Below, in pieces: positions 43,494-52,749 of a stretch of DNA of 64,000 nucleotides. Numbering within the stretch: position 1 is the first letter of the stretch; each line of letters opens with the position of its first letter. This stretch comes from Streptomyces sp. SCUT-3 (lineage in GTDB: Bacteria; Actinomycetota; Actinomycetes; Streptomycetales; Streptomycetaceae). Location of the stretch: assembly GCF_014083985.1 (NCBI RefSeq), contig NZ_CP046907.1, forward strand, positions 566,501 through 630,500, given 5' to 3'. Made by a program: the position numbers and the translations under genes. The notes beneath the pieces were generated by a model, which saw only the letters and a list, made by a program, of their open reading frames with translations, ran no database searches and was not told where the DNA came from.

Positions 43494-43961
43494 ATGACCG
43501 AGAAGAAGACGACGACTCAGACCGCGGCCCGCAGAACCGCACAGGGCGCCAAGTCCGCAGCCGGCTCCGCCGCCGGGCAGGCCGGGAAGTCCGCCGGCAA
43601 GGCGGGCAAGGAGGCGGGGAAGACGACCCGGGCAACGGCCCGGCGGGCTCAGGAGACCGCCTCCGGAGCCTCGGACAAGGCGGCCTCCGCCGCGCAGTCC
43701 GTCAACGACACCGCGCGCAGGACCGCACGGGTCGCCGCGGACAAGGCGGTCTCCACCGGCCGTACGATCGCGACCGCCTCGCAGAGGGCGGCCTCGGTGG
43801 CCGGCACCGCCTGGCTGGCCGTGAAGGCCCGCAAGGCGCTCGCCGGCGGGACCGGCGCGGGCGCCGTGGCGCTGGGCACCGCCGCGGTGGTGCTCCGCCG
43901 CCGTGCGGCGCGGCGCCGCCGCAGCCCGCTGGCCCGCCTCACCGGCGGCCGGCTGGGCTGA
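43494..43961 (+). CDS. Ala/Lys-rich histone-H1-like protein
   Basis: 155-residue protein of very biased composition (Ala, Thr, Lys, Arg, Ser): residues 1-110 are repeated A-x-x-A/K patterns such as GKSAGKAGKEAGKTTRATAR, followed by a hydrophobic segment (AVKARKALAGGTGAGAVALG, about 110-135) and an RRRAARRRR tail. It may bind DNA or associate with membrane; comparable alanine/lysine-rich proteins bind nucleoids. ATG at 43494 is 6 bases after TTAGGCGA, possibly leaderless. Function unproven. Confidence 0.75.
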   Translation: MTEKKTTTQTAARRTAQGAKSAAGSAAGQAGKSAGKAGKEAGKTTRATARRAQETASGASDKAASAAQSVNDTARRTARVAADKAVSTGRTIATASQRAASVAGTAWLAVKARKALAGGTGAGAVALGTAAVVLRRRAARRRRSPLARLTGGRLG

Positions 43962-43994
43962 CCGCCCCGCCCCCTCGGGCGGGATCGGCCGTTC

Positions 43995-44031
43995 CGGGAA
44001 CCCGCAGGCCGCACAGGCCCGTGGGTTCCCG
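43995..44031. terminator. bidirectional hairpin between convergent genes
   Basis: Outer 9-bp stem CGGGAACCC / GGGTTCCCG (43995-44003 with 44023-44031) with an inner GGCC/GGCC pair. Confidence 0.6.
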
Positions 44032-44132
44032 AAGCGCTGCGTGCCGATCCCGCCCGCTCCCCTGCCGTCGGCCTCCCGGCCTCCCGGCCGCCCGGCCGTC
44101 GGCGGGTGCCGGGGCTCAGCGGGTGCCGGGGC

Positions 44133-44642
44133 TCAGCGGGTGCCGAAGTTCTGGACCCAGTAGTACCCGTGGGCGCTGCGGGGCTCGTAGACCTCGGCTA
44201 CGCCCACGTGCCGCAGGCGGCAGTCGAGGATGTTGGCACGGTGCGAGGGGCTGCGCATCCAAGCCCTGACGACGGCCCTCGGCCGGGTGATGCCCGCGGC
44301 GATGTTCTCACCGGTGCGCTTGGCCCGGTAACCGGCGGCGCGGATCCGGTCCCCGGAGTCGCTGCCGCCCCTCCCCCGGTGCGAGAGGCGGCTCCTGTCC
44401 GCCAGGTAGTAGCCGTGGCGCAGGGCCGCCCTGGAGAGGGCCCGGCTGACCCTGAGCGGCGGGCAACCGTGCCGCATCCGCTCCCGGTTGGTCAGGTCGA
44501 CCACCCGGTCGGCGTAGGAGTACCCGGAGGCGGCCGGGGCCGGATCGGCGGGCAGCACACCGACGGCCAACGGCACCAGGACGCACAGGACGGCCAGCCG
44601 GCGGCGGGAGGAGCGGGAGGATCGACGCGCGGTCGCGGACAA
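44133..44642 (-). CDS. secreted CAP (SCP/PR-1) domain protein
   Basis: 169-residue exported protein. TTG start at 44642 (AGGAGGG 7 bases upstream); signal peptide with an Arg/Ser-rich n-region and the core LAVLCVLVPLAVGVLPA. The CAP domain runs from DRVVDLTNRERMRHG through the GENIAAGITRPRAVVRAWMRSPSHRANIL signature, cut here only in description, to GYYWVQNFGTR. Bacterial CAP proteins (YkwD type) are secreted; role unknown, possibly ligand or lipid binding. Confidence 0.92.
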   Translation of the reverse strand: MSATARRSSRSSRRRLAVLCVLVPLAVGVLPADPAPAASGYSYADRVVDLTNRERMRHGCPPLRVSRALSRAALRHGYYLADRSRLSHRGRGGSDSGDRIRAAGYRAKRTGENIAAGITRPRAVVRAWMRSPSHRANILDCRLRHVGVAEVYEPRSAHGYYWVQNFGTR

Positions 44643-44926
44643 GGAGATCCCTCCTAGGGATGGTTTTCGGGGCCTGGGACTGACGGTCCCCGCGGGCGGG
44701 TCCGTGCCAAGCGCGGCGGCCGCACGATTCAGCCCTACGGATCAGCCCCACGGAGCAACCCCGCGGACCGACCCGCGGAGGCGCCGCGGGGAACACCACG
44801 CCCCGGACGTCCCGCCCCGGGACGCCGGCGGACCACGCGCCGGCGGGCGGGCGGCCGGGCGGAATGTTCCGCCCCGCATCCGGCCTCCGGGGGTGACATC
44901 CGGGGCCGTGCCGCTACCGTGCCGGT
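44643..44926. other. divergent intergenic region without recognised gene
   Basis: 284 bases between the minus-strand CAP gene and the plus-strand GNAT gene. I see only the TACCGT -10 box of the GNAT gene (44915-44920). Confidence 0.4.
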
Positions 44927-45529
44927 ATGGCGGCGATGCCCCCCGCTCCTGTCGTCCTCGAGGGCCGGTTCCTGAGACTGGAACCGCTCTCCCTGCGGCA
45001 CGTGCCGGACCTGTACCTCGGTGGCGGGCACGACGACGAGGTGTGGCGGTGGCTGCCGGTGGTCACCCCGCGCTCGGAGCGCGAGATGCGCTCGCTGGTC
45101 GAACAGCGCCTCGCCCAGCAGGCGGCCGGCGGGGCGTTGCTGTTCGCCGTGGTGCCGCGCGGGACGTACCGGGCGGCGGGCTGGACCGCCTACGTGGACG
45201 TCTCCGTCTCCGACGAGTGCCTGGGCATCGGCTGGTCCTGGCTGGCCCGCCCGCTGTGGGCCACGCCGGTCCGGCTGGAGATGAACCTGATGACGGCGGA
45301 CCATGCCTTCCGCGGCCTGGGCTTCGGCCGGGTGCAGTGGCAGGTCGACCACGACGACCTGCGCACCCAGGACGCGGTGCTCTCCCTCGGCGCCACTCGT
45401 GAGGGCACGCTGCGGCGCCACGTGCGGCGGCCCGACGGCACCTGGCGGGACACCGTCCTGTTCTCCCTCCTGGCCTCCGAGTGGGGCCGTGCCCGCGAGC
45501 ACGCGCTCGCCTCCCTGCGCCTGGGGTGA
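44927..45529 (+). CDS. GNAT acetyltransferase (RimJ/RimL type)
   Basis: 200-residue acetyltransferase. N-terminal VLEGRFLRLEPLSLRHVPDL, central GIGWSWLARPLW (the GxG acetyl-CoA region is atypical) and C-terminal DHAFRGLGFGRVQWQVDHDD with LSLGATREGTLRRHVRRPDGTWRDTVLFS resemble ribosomal-protein-serine acetyltransferases. ATG at 44927 follows TACCGT by 6 bases: leaderless. Target protein or small molecule not known. Confidence 0.9.
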   Translation: MAAMPPAPVVLEGRFLRLEPLSLRHVPDLYLGGGHDDEVWRWLPVVTPRSEREMRSLVEQRLAQQAAGGALLFAVVPRGTYRAAGWTAYVDVSVSDECLGIGWSWLARPLWATPVRLEMNLMTADHAFRGLGFGRVQWQVDHDDLRTQDAVLSLGATREGTLRRHVRRPDGTWRDTVLFSLLASEWGRAREHALASLRLG

Positions 45530-45571
45530 TCCCCGCTCCCCGCGCGGGAGGGCCCGGCACGCCCGGCGCAG

Positions 45572-45590
45572 GTCCGGCACCGGGCCGGAC
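45572..45590. terminator. hairpin between convergent GNAT and ABC genes
   Basis: GTCCGGC-ACCGG-GCCGGAC, perfect 7-bp stem, 5-base loop. Confidence 0.5.
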
Positions 45591-45648
45591 GGGTCGCCAC
45601 CGGGCCGGGCGGGGTCGGCGGCGGGCCGGACCGGTACCGGGCGGCGGG

Positions 45649-47469
45649 TCAGGCGGGGTCGGGGGCGGGGGCGAGTTCGGTGTCGCGGCGCACCAGGGCG
45701 GCGTAGCGGCCGCCCCGGGCGAGGAGTTCGTCGTGGGTGCCGCGTTCGGCGATGCGGCCGCGGTCGAGGACGACGATCTGGTCGGCGTCGCGGACGGTGG
45801 ACAGCCGGTGGGCGATGGTGATGGTGGTGCGGCCGGCCGCGAGGGCGTCGAGGGCCTCCTGCACGGCCTTCTCGGTGCGGGTGTCCAGGGCGCTGGTGGC
45901 CTCGTCCAGGACGAGGACCGGGGGGTTGCGCAGGACGGTGCGGGCGATGGCCAGTCGCTGCTTCTCGCCGCCGGAGAAGCGGTATCCGCGCTCGCCCACG
46001 ACGGTGTCGTAGCCGTCGGGCAGGGAGGCGATGTGGTCGTGGATCTGGGCGGCCTTCGCCGCGGCGGCCAGCTCGTCGTCGGTGGCGTCCGGCTTGGCGA
46101 AGCGCAGGTTCTCGGCGACGGAGGCGTGGAAGAGGTAGGTCTCCTGGGAGACCACGCCGACCGCGGCGGCGAGGGCGTCCAAGGCGAGGTCGCGCACGTC
46201 GGTCCCGTCGACGGTGACCCGCCCTCCGGTGACGTCGTACAGGCGGGGCACGAGGTAGCTCAGGGTGGTCTTGCCCGATCCGGTCCCGCCGACGACGGCG
46301 AGGGAGGTGCCGGCGGGGACGGTCAGGTCGATGCCCTCCAGGGTCGGGGACGGGGCGTCCGGGTCGTAGGAGAAGGTCACGTCCTCGAAGCGGACCTCGC
46401 CGCGGACGCGCTCCGGGCGCACCGGGTCGGCGGGCTCGTCGATGTCGACCGGCAGGTCCAGGTACTCGAAGATCCGCTGGAAGAGCGCGAGCGAGGTCTG
46501 GACCTGCACGCCGGTGGACAGCAGGCTGACGGTGGGCCGGAACAGGCCCTGCTGGAGGGAGACAAAGGCGACGAGGGTGCCGATGGAGACGGTCGGTCCC
46601 CCGGCGCCGGCGGCCAGCCCCGCGGTCCAGTAGATGACGGCGGGCATGGCTCCCATGACGATCTGGATGACCGACATCCGCCAGCGCCCGGCCGTGTCGG
46701 AGCGCACCGCCAGCTCCACCAGGCGCTCGGACTCCTCGGCGAACTGCTCCGTGAGCGAGGCGGAGCGGCCCATGGTGCGGCCGAGCAGGATGCCGCTGAC
46801 CGACAGCGACTCCTGCACGGTCGAGGCCATCGCGGCCATCTGCTTCTGCCGCTGCGTGGTGATCCGCTTGCGCTCGCCGCCGACCCGGCGGCTGATCCGC
46901 ACGAACAGCGGCAGCAGGGCCAGGGAGACGAGGGTGAGGCGCCAGTCGAGGGCGAGCATGGCGACGACGGTGGCCACCACGCTGGTGAGGTTGGACACCA
47001 GGGAGGTGGCGGTGGAGGTGACGGTGGCCTGCATGCCGCCGATGTCGTTGGCGATCCGCGACTGCACCTCGCCGGTGCGGGTGCGGGTGAAGAAGGCCAG
47101 CGGCATGCGCTGCAGGTGGGCGTAGACGCGGGTGCGCAGGTCGTGCATGACGCGCTGGCCGACCGTGGTGGAGATCAGGGTCTGCGCGACGTTGAGGACG
47201 GCGGTGGCCACCGCCGCGACGATCATGCCGAGGACCAGCAGGGTCAGCAGCCCGGTCCGCTGCTGCGGGATGGCGGTGTCCAGGACCTCGCGCAGCAGGA
47301 ACGGGGAGGCCACGCCCACCAGGGAGGACGCGGCCACCAGCGCGCCGACCAGCGCCAGGCGCCCCCGGTACGGGCGGAACAGCCGCAGGATGCGGCGCAC
47401 CTGGCGCGGCGGGGCGGGCTCCCCGGGCTGTCTCGGGGGCGGGGTCCAACGGATTCCCTCGGGGTGCAT
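45649..47469 (-). CDS. ABC transporter, fused permease/ATPase (lipid A/multidrug exporter type)
   Basis: 606-residue half-transporter exporter. Six-helix transmembrane domain about residues 35-320 (LVGALVAASSLVGVASPF, then FVRISRRVGGERKRI); ATPase domain with Walker A GGTGSGKTT, Q-loop VVSQETYLF, signature YRFSGGEKQRLAIAR, Walker B VLVLDEATSALD and H-loop AHRLS. All are canonical, so it should work as a homodimer. ATG at 47469 follows GAGGGAG. Transcribed alone; substrate unknown. Confidence 0.93.
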   Translation of the reverse strand: MHPEGIRWTPPPRQPGEPAPPRQVRRILRLFRPYRGRLALVGALVAASSLVGVASPFLLREVLDTAIPQQRTGLLTLLVLGMIVAAVATAVLNVAQTLISTTVGQRVMHDLRTRVYAHLQRMPLAFFTRTRTGEVQSRIANDIGGMQATVTSTATSLVSNLTSVVATVVAMLALDWRLTLVSLALLPLFVRISRRVGGERKRITTQRQKQMAAMASTVQESLSVSGILLGRTMGRSASLTEQFAEESERLVELAVRSDTAGRWRMSVIQIVMGAMPAVIYWTAGLAAGAGGPTVSIGTLVAFVSLQQGLFRPTVSLLSTGVQVQTSLALFQRIFEYLDLPVDIDEPADPVRPERVRGEVRFEDVTFSYDPDAPSPTLEGIDLTVPAGTSLAVVGGTGSGKTTLSYLVPRLYDVTGGRVTVDGTDVRDLALDALAAAVGVVSQETYLFHASVAENLRFAKPDATDDELAAAAKAAQIHDHIASLPDGYDTVVGERGYRFSGGEKQRLAIARTVLRNPPVLVLDEATSALDTRTEKAVQEALDALAAGRTTITIAHRLSTVRDADQIVVLDRGRIAERGTHDELLARGGRYAALVRRDTELAPAPDPA

Positions 47470-47569
47470 GGCTCCCTCGGCAGGCTCGGGGCGGGCGGCG
47501 CATCCGAGCATAGGTCGCGGCCGGCGCGGACCGCCGACCCCGGCCGTGCGCCGGACCCCGTGCCCGAGC

Positions 47570-47629
47570 GGCGCCCGGCACGGCGGCGCCCGGCACGGCG
47601 GCGCCCGGCACGGCGGCGCCCGGCACGGC
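47570..47629. repeat. 15-bp tandem repeat, 4 perfect copies
   Basis: GGCGCCCGGCACGGC repeated four times exactly plus a partial copy, in the gap between the amylase and ABC genes. Confidence 0.9.
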
Positions 47630-47710
47630 GGCGCCCCCGGGGCCGCGGGTGCGGTCCCGGGGGCGCCGGGCGGAAGCGGGCCGGAGGGGCCGGAGGGGCC
47701 GGGGTGCGGC

Positions 47711-49108
47711 TCAGCCGACGTACAGGGCGACCGCGTCGTTGGAGCCGATGGTCGCGGTGAACCTCCCGTCCGAGCCGACCCGGTACGTCGGCCCGGTGCA
47801 GCCTCCGCCGCTGGTGCGGTTGCCGTGCTGGACGTCGCAGTAGGTGCCGGCCGGCAGCGAGGTCTGGAAGGTCTGGGTGATCGGTCCGCCCTCGTGGTTG
47901 ATCGCCACGAAGCCCTTGCTGCCGCGGCCGAAGGCGATCGCGTCGTTGCCGTTGGACCACCAGTCGGTCAGCGCGGTGCCGGCGACGGCGTTGCGGAAGC
48001 CGACCATGTTGGAGATCTGCCGCCAGTTGTGCTGGCACTTCCAGCCGTCGCTGTAGCAGGCGTTGACGGTGCCGCCGTTGGGCGGTCCGGCGTCGTGGTC
48101 GGTGAACTCGTAGCCGGAATAGACGTTGGGCGAGCCGTAGGGGTGGGCCAGCATGAAGACGTTGGCCAGGGTGTAGTCGGCGCCGTTCTTGTAGGTGAGG
48201 GTGGAGCCGTTGCGCTCGGTGTCCCAGTTGTCGACGAAGGTGCGGGCCTTGCTGCCGGAGAGGTAGCCCCAGGACTCGCCGAAGTTGCTCAGGTAGGCGA
48301 GCTTCTCGTTCTGGAACATCCGCTTCAGGTCCCGGCCGTAGCGGAACTCGTCGACGTCGCCGATGCCGGTGTACTCGGTCGGCTGGACCGCTTCGCCGTC
48401 GCCGTGGATGACCTCCTGCACCCAGTAGGTGCCCGTGTTGCTGAGCTTGGACTTGATCGCCGCCACGTCGGTGGCCGAGATGTGCTTGGCGGCGTCGATG
48501 CGCAGGCCGTCCACGCCCAGCGAGACCAGGTCGTTGAGGTAGCCGGCGATCTTGTTGCGGACGTACTCGCTGCCGGTGTTCAGGTCGGACAGGCCGACCA
48601 GCTCGCAGTTCTGGACGTTGTAGCGGTCGCCGTAGTTGGTGATGTCGGTGCGGCAGGAGTGGAAGTCCTGGGTCTGGTAGTACCCCGGGTAGTCGTACTT
48701 GGTGTACGAACTGCCGCCGGTGCCCGTGCCCGAGCCGGCGCTCATGTGGTTGATCACCGCGTCGGCGACGACCTTCACGCCCGCGGCGTGGCAGGTGTCG
48801 ACCATCCGCTTGAACGCGGCGCGGTCGCCGAGGCGGCCCGCGATCCTGTAGCTCACCGGCTGGTAGGAGGTCCACCACTGCGGGCCCTGGATGTGCTCGG
48901 TGGCCGGGGAGACCTCGACCCAGCCGTAGCCGGCGGGGCCGAGCTGGTCGGTGCACGCCTTGGCCACCGAGTCGTACTTCCACTGGAAGAGCGTCGCGGT
49001 GACGGTCTTCGGGCCCGGGGTCGCGGCCTGCGCCTCGTGGGGGAGGGCGGCAAGGCCGGCCGTCGCGAGCGCGGCTGCGAGCAGCCCGCGCAGGGTCTTC
49101 GATCTCAT
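47711..49108 (-). CDS. secreted alpha-amylase (GH13)
   Basis: 465-residue extracellular alpha-amylase that hydrolyses starch. Signal peptide 1-28 ending AQA. Catalytic triad D205 (GLRIDAAKH), E232 (VQEVIHGDG) and D296 ([10 protein letters not shown]); calcium-site residues in DAVINH near 116. Full-length actinobacterial (animal-type, chloride-independent-looking) single-domain amylase; no C-terminal starch-binding module is visible. Upstream AT-rich DNA with spaced CTTTC repeats may be the site for a MalR/Reg1-type repressor. Confidence 0.94.
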   Translation of the reverse strand: MRSKTLRGLLAAALATAGLAALPHEAQAATPGPKTVTATLFQWKYDSVAKACTDQLGPAGYGWVEVSPATEHIQGPQWWTSYQPVSYRIAGRLGDRAAFKRMVDTCHAAGVKVVADAVINHMSAGSGTGTGGSSYTKYDYPGYYQTQDFHSCRTDITNYGDRYNVQNCELVGLSDLNTGSEYVRNKIAGYLNDLVSLGVDGLRIDAAKHISATDVAAIKSKLSNTGTYWVQEVIHGDGEAVQPTEYTGIGDVDEFRYGRDLKRMFQNEKLAYLSNFGESWGYLSGSKARTFVDNWDTERNGSTLTYKNGADYTLANVFMLAHPYGSPNVYSGYEFTDHDAGPPNGGTVNACYSDGWKCQHNWRQISNMVGFRNAVAGTALTDWWSNGNDAIAFGRGSKGFVAINHEGGPITQTFQTSLPAGTYCDVQHGNRTSGGGCTGPTYRVGSDGRFTATIGSNDAVALYVG

Positions 49109-49266
49109 GGCGGCTCCTTCGTCGAGGGGGGAACGGGCGCACGGGGTGCGCCCACGACGACAGCCACGCGCCAGGCCGCCTGCGAGTCCCCGCGGGACGA
49201 CGGGGGCTCACGAGTAAGGAGAGTGCCGCCCCTCCTGACGACCGGTCAAGGGTTCAACTGCGATTC

Positions 49267-49294
49267 CTTTCAGGTTCTTTCAACTTTCTTTCGG
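49267..49294. promoter_or_regulatory. phased CTTTC repeats upstream of amylase
   Basis: CTTTCAG (49267), CTTTCAA (49277) and CTTTCGG (49288), plus CTTTC at 49284, in an unusually AT-rich 50-base stretch. Spacing of 10-11 bases places them on one helix face. LacI-type regulators of starch genes act at repeats upstream of aml genes in this genus; the match here is inferred, not exact. Confidence 0.35.
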
Positions 49295-49301
49295 TAAAAG
49301 A

Positions 49302-51590
49302 TCACTTCGCTTGCGCCTCGGGGGCGTCCGTGGCGGCCTGTCGCGGCGGGTGCGGTGTCCGCGCCTCCGTCAGGGCGGCGGCGGTGGCGGTTCCCTCGAT
49401 CCGTGCGACCGGCCCCTGGTAGAGGATCCGGCCACCGTGCCGGCCCGGGCCCGGTCCGAGGTCGACGATCCGGTCCGCGCGCCGGATGACATCGAGGTTG
49501 TGCTCGATGACGACCACGGTGTGCCCCCGGTCGAGCAGTTGGTCAAAGATGCCGAGCAGGACGGCGATGTCGCGCAGGTGCAGGCCGGTCGTGGGCTCGT
49601 CGAGGACGTAGAGGGCCGGTTCGGCGGCCTCGCGCAGTTCCCTGGCGATCTTGAGGCGCTGGCATTCGCCGCCCGACAGCGTCGTGAGCGGCCGGCCGAG
49701 CCGGAGGTGGCCCAGTCCGACCCGCTCGATGTGGAGGAGCGCCCCGCGGATCTGCTCGTCCGGCAGCCGCACGACGGCGTCGGTGACGGTCAGTTCGTCG
49801 ATGTCGGCGACGGACAGTCCGTCGACCCGGTGGCGGAGCACCTCGTCGGTGAACCGCCGCCCCCGGCAGGTCCCGCACACGGTCTCCTGGTCGTCCATGA
49901 AGGCCAGGTCCGTGCGGATGACGCCCAGGCCCCTGCAATCGGGGCAGGCGCCTTCGGAGTTGGCGCTGAACCGGCCGGCGGGCAGGCCGCTGTGCCTGGC
50001 GAAGAGCCTGCGGACGGCGGGGGCGATCCCGGTGTAGGTGACGGGCGTGGAGCGGCGGTTGGTGCTGACCGGCTTCTGGTCGATCACCACGGCGTCGTGC
50101 TGTCCGACCAGTTCTGCCGCGAGGCTGGACTTGCCCGATCCGGCGACCCCCGTGAGGACGGTGAGAACCCCGGTCGGGATGTCGACGGTCAGGTTCTTGA
50201 GGTTGTTGCGGGTGGCGTTCGCCACGGTGACCGCACCGGTGGCTTTCCGCGGGGCGGTGGTGACCGGCGTGCGCGCGCCGAGGGCGGCGGACGTCGCCGT
50301 GCGCGCCGCCCCGAGTTCGTCGAAGGTGCCCTGGAAGACCAGTCGGCCTCCGCCGGTACCCGCGTCGGGCCCGATCTCGACGACCTGGTCGGCGATCGCC
50401 ATGACGGCGGGGTCGTGCTCGACGACGAGAACGGTGTTGCCCTTGTCGCGCAACTGCCTCAGCAGAGCGGTCATGGAGGCGATGTCGTGCGGATGGAGGC
50501 CGACCGTGGGCTCGTCGAAGACGTAGATCATCTCGATCAGGCTGCTGCCGAGGTGCTTGACGGTCTTGATCCGCTGCGACTCCCCGCCGGACAGACCGGT
50601 GGTGACGCGGCCGAGGTGGAGGTACCCGAGCCCGACGGCGACCATGGCCCGCAGCCGCTCCGTGAGGGCGGCCACGACCGGGGCGACCGCGGGGTCGGTC
50701 ACCTGCTCCAGGAGGCCGGCGAGCTCGGTGATCTCCGTGCGGGCCATCTCGCCGATGGTGCGGCCCAGGACGGTGGCGGTGCGGCCGGCCTCGGCGAGGC
50801 GGTCGCCGAGGCACTCGGGGCAGGTGTCGGAGCGGGTGAACCGGGCGATGGCCTCCCTCTTGCGGTCGGAGAGGTGGTCGGCCGTGCGCAGGTGGGTCCG
50901 CTCGAACCGCTCCACGATGCCCTCGTAGTCCTTGGGCTGCCTGCTCCCCAGGCGTGCGGCGTGCTCGCCGCCGTACAGCAGGGCCCTGCGCTCGGCCTCC
51001 GTCCAGTCGCGCAGCGGGGTGTCCGCGTCGAAGCCGCCGATGTCGGCGTACTGGGCGTACCAGTAGCCGCCGTTGCCGAAGCCGGGCAGCAGGATCGCCC
51101 CCTGGGAGAGGGATTTGTCCAGGTCCAGGAAGCGGTCGACGGCGCTCACCACGACCTCGCCGATCCCGGAGCAGGTAGGGCACATGCCGGCGGGGTCGTT
51201 GAAGGAGAAGCGGTTCGACTCGCCCACGTGCGGCGTGCCGATGCGGGAGAACAGCAGCCGCAGGTAGGTCCAGGCGTCGGTGACCGTCCCCACCGTGGAC
51301 CGGGCGTTCCCGCCGATCCTGCGCTGGTCGATCACCACCACCGGCGAGAGCCCCTCGATGCTCCCGGTCTCGGGACGCGTCCACTTCGGCAGCCGGTTGC
51401 GGACGAACGGCGGCCAGGTCTCGTTGAGCTGGTGCCCGGCCTCCGCCGCGATCGTGCCGAACACCAGGGAGGACTTGCCCGACCCGGACACGCCGACGAA
51501 CACGACCAGCCGGCCGCGCGGGACGTCCACGTCCAGGTTCTTGAGGTTGTTGGTCCGGGCGCCCCGGATGCGGATCGTGCGCTCTAACAT
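49302..51590 (-). CDS. UvrA-like ABC ATPase (excinuclease subunit A paralogue)
   Basis: 762-residue soluble protein with two ABC ATPase domains and no transmembrane region. Walker A sites FVGVSGSGKSS near residue 32 and LTGVAGSGKSS near 483; signatures LSGGESQRIK and LSGGECQRLK; zinc fingers CPTCSGIG, CPECLG and CPDCRG. It is shorter than UvrA (about 950 residues), lacking parts of the DNA-binding insert, and resembles the DrrC/class III UvrA paralogues linked to drug resistance. ATG at 51590; divergent from a WYL regulator 62 bases away. Confidence 0.9.
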   Translation of the reverse strand: MLERTIRIRGARTNNLKNLDVDVPRGRLVVFVGVSGSGKSSLVFGTIAAEAGHQLNETWPPFVRNRLPKWTRPETGSIEGLSPVVVIDQRRIGGNARSTVGTVTDAWTYLRLLFSRIGTPHVGESNRFSFNDPAGMCPTCSGIGEVVVSAVDRFLDLDKSLSQGAILLPGFGNGGYWYAQYADIGGFDADTPLRDWTEAERRALLYGGEHAARLGSRQPKDYEGIVERFERTHLRTADHLSDRKREAIARFTRSDTCPECLGDRLAEAGRTATVLGRTIGEMARTEITELAGLLEQVTDPAVAPVVAALTERLRAMVAVGLGYLHLGRVTTGLSGGESQRIKTVKHLGSSLIEMIYVFDEPTVGLHPHDIASMTALLRQLRDKGNTVLVVEHDPAVMAIADQVVEIGPDAGTGGGRLVFQGTFDELGAARTATSAALGARTPVTTAPRKATGAVTVANATRNNLKNLTVDIPTGVLTVLTGVAGSGKSSLAAELVGQHDAVVIDQKPVSTNRRSTPVTYTGIAPAVRRLFARHSGLPAGRFSANSEGACPDCRGLGVIRTDLAFMDDQETVCGTCRGRRFTDEVLRHRVDGLSVADIDELTVTDAVVRLPDEQIRGALLHIERVGLGHLRLGRPLTTLSGGECQRLKIARELREAAEPALYVLDEPTTGLHLRDIAVLLGIFDQLLDRGHTVVVIEHNLDVIRRADRIVDLGPGPGRHGGRILYQGPVARIEGTATAAALTEARTPHPPRQAATDAPEAQAK

Positions 51591-51652
51591 GCGACCGAGG
51601 CTACGAACGGATGCGGCCGGGTTCCGGCCGCAACAGAGACGGGACCGGGCGC

Positions 51653-52603
51653 ATGACGGACGTCACCGGGCGCATCCTCGCCCTGCTGGCCACGCTCCGG
51701 ACAGGGCGGGCGTTCAGCGGCGAGGAACTCGCCGCACGGCTCGAGGTCAGCCCCCGGACGCTGCGCCGCGACGTCGACCGGCTGCGCGGCTACGGCTATC
51801 CGGTCGAGACCCGGCCCGGCCCCGGCGGCCACTACCGCCTCGCCGCGGGCACCGCGGTGCCACCGTTCGCGTTCGACGGCGACGAGGCCGTCGCGACCCT
51901 CCTCGGGCTGGCCGCCCTCGCTGCCACCGGCGGCGCCGCCGAGGGCAGCGTGGGCGAGGCTGCCACCCGGGCCTACGGCAAGGTCGACCAGTTGCTGCCC
52001 CGGCGGCTGCGCCACCGCGCCGCCCACCTCCGCGCGAGCCTGGAGACCGGCACCGTCGCGGCCCCGAGCCCCGGCACCGGCGTCCTGGCCGCCCTGGCCG
52101 AGGCGATCCAGCACCGCCGTGTCATCGCTTTCGACTACGTGGACAAGGACGGCTCGGCCACGTCCCGCCGCGTCGAACCCCACCGCCACGTCCACCACGG
52201 CCTGCGCTGGTACCTGCTGGCGTGGGACGTCGGCAAGGAGGACTGGCGCGTCTTCCGCACCGACCGCATCACCGGCCTGCGGACGTCCACCAGCACCTGC
52301 ACGCCGCGGCCCCTGCCCGCCGACACCGCCCTCGACTACCTCCGCCAGGGGCTCAACAAGGACCGCACGCGCGTCGTGCTCACCGTGGACGCGCCCCTGC
52401 CGGCCGTCGCCGACGCGTTCAAGCACCGGGAGGCCGAGCTCGCGGCCCTGGACGACCGGCGGACCAGGGTGGTGCTGATGCTCGACACCTGGCAGTGGCT
52501 GCTGCTGGACCTCGCCTTCCTGGACGCCGACTTCACCGTCCACGAGCCGCTCGGCGTCCGGGACGCCCTCCACGCCTTCGGCGCACGCCTCCTCCGCAGC
52601 TGA
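51653..52603 (+). CDS. YafY-type HTH-WYL transcriptional regulator
   Basis: 316-residue regulator: N-terminal HTH_11 (RTGRAFSGEELAARLEVSPR, TLRRDVDRLRGYGYPVE), central WYL domain (VIAFDYVDKDGSATSRRVEP, then LRWYLLAWDVGKEDWRVFRTDRI), C-terminal WCX extension. WYL domains sense nucleic acid or damage signals in several actinobacterial regulators. ATG at 51653; in-frame ATG at 51611 is possible. It is divergent from the UvrA-like gene, which it probably controls. Confidence 0.9.
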   Translation: MTDVTGRILALLATLRTGRAFSGEELAARLEVSPRTLRRDVDRLRGYGYPVETRPGPGGHYRLAAGTAVPPFAFDGDEAVATLLGLAALAATGGAAEGSVGEAATRAYGKVDQLLPRRLRHRAAHLRASLETGTVAAPSPGTGVLAALAEAIQHRRVIAFDYVDKDGSATSRRVEPHRHVHHGLRWYLLAWDVGKEDWRVFRTDRITGLRTSTSTCTPRPLPADTALDYLRQGLNKDRTRVVLTVDAPLPAVADAFKHREAELAALDDRRTRVVLMLDTWQWLLLDLAFLDADFTVHEPLGVRDALHAFGARLLRS

Positions 52604-52749
52604 TCCCCCCTGCCCGGAACCCTCTTGTACACGCCCTCTGCACACGCCCGCGGGGACCGGACGACGGGCCCGCAGCTCCGGACGGCCTCGGACCGGCGCT
52701 CCTCAGCGGCGCCCGGAAGCCTGTACCACCGCATCTCCCCGGTTCACCT

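Noticed and set aside
45649-47629. Larger ORF extending the ABC exporter upstream to 47626
   Set aside because: That frame differs from the conserved one and reads through the 15-bp repeat as low-complexity Ala/Gly/Val sequence.
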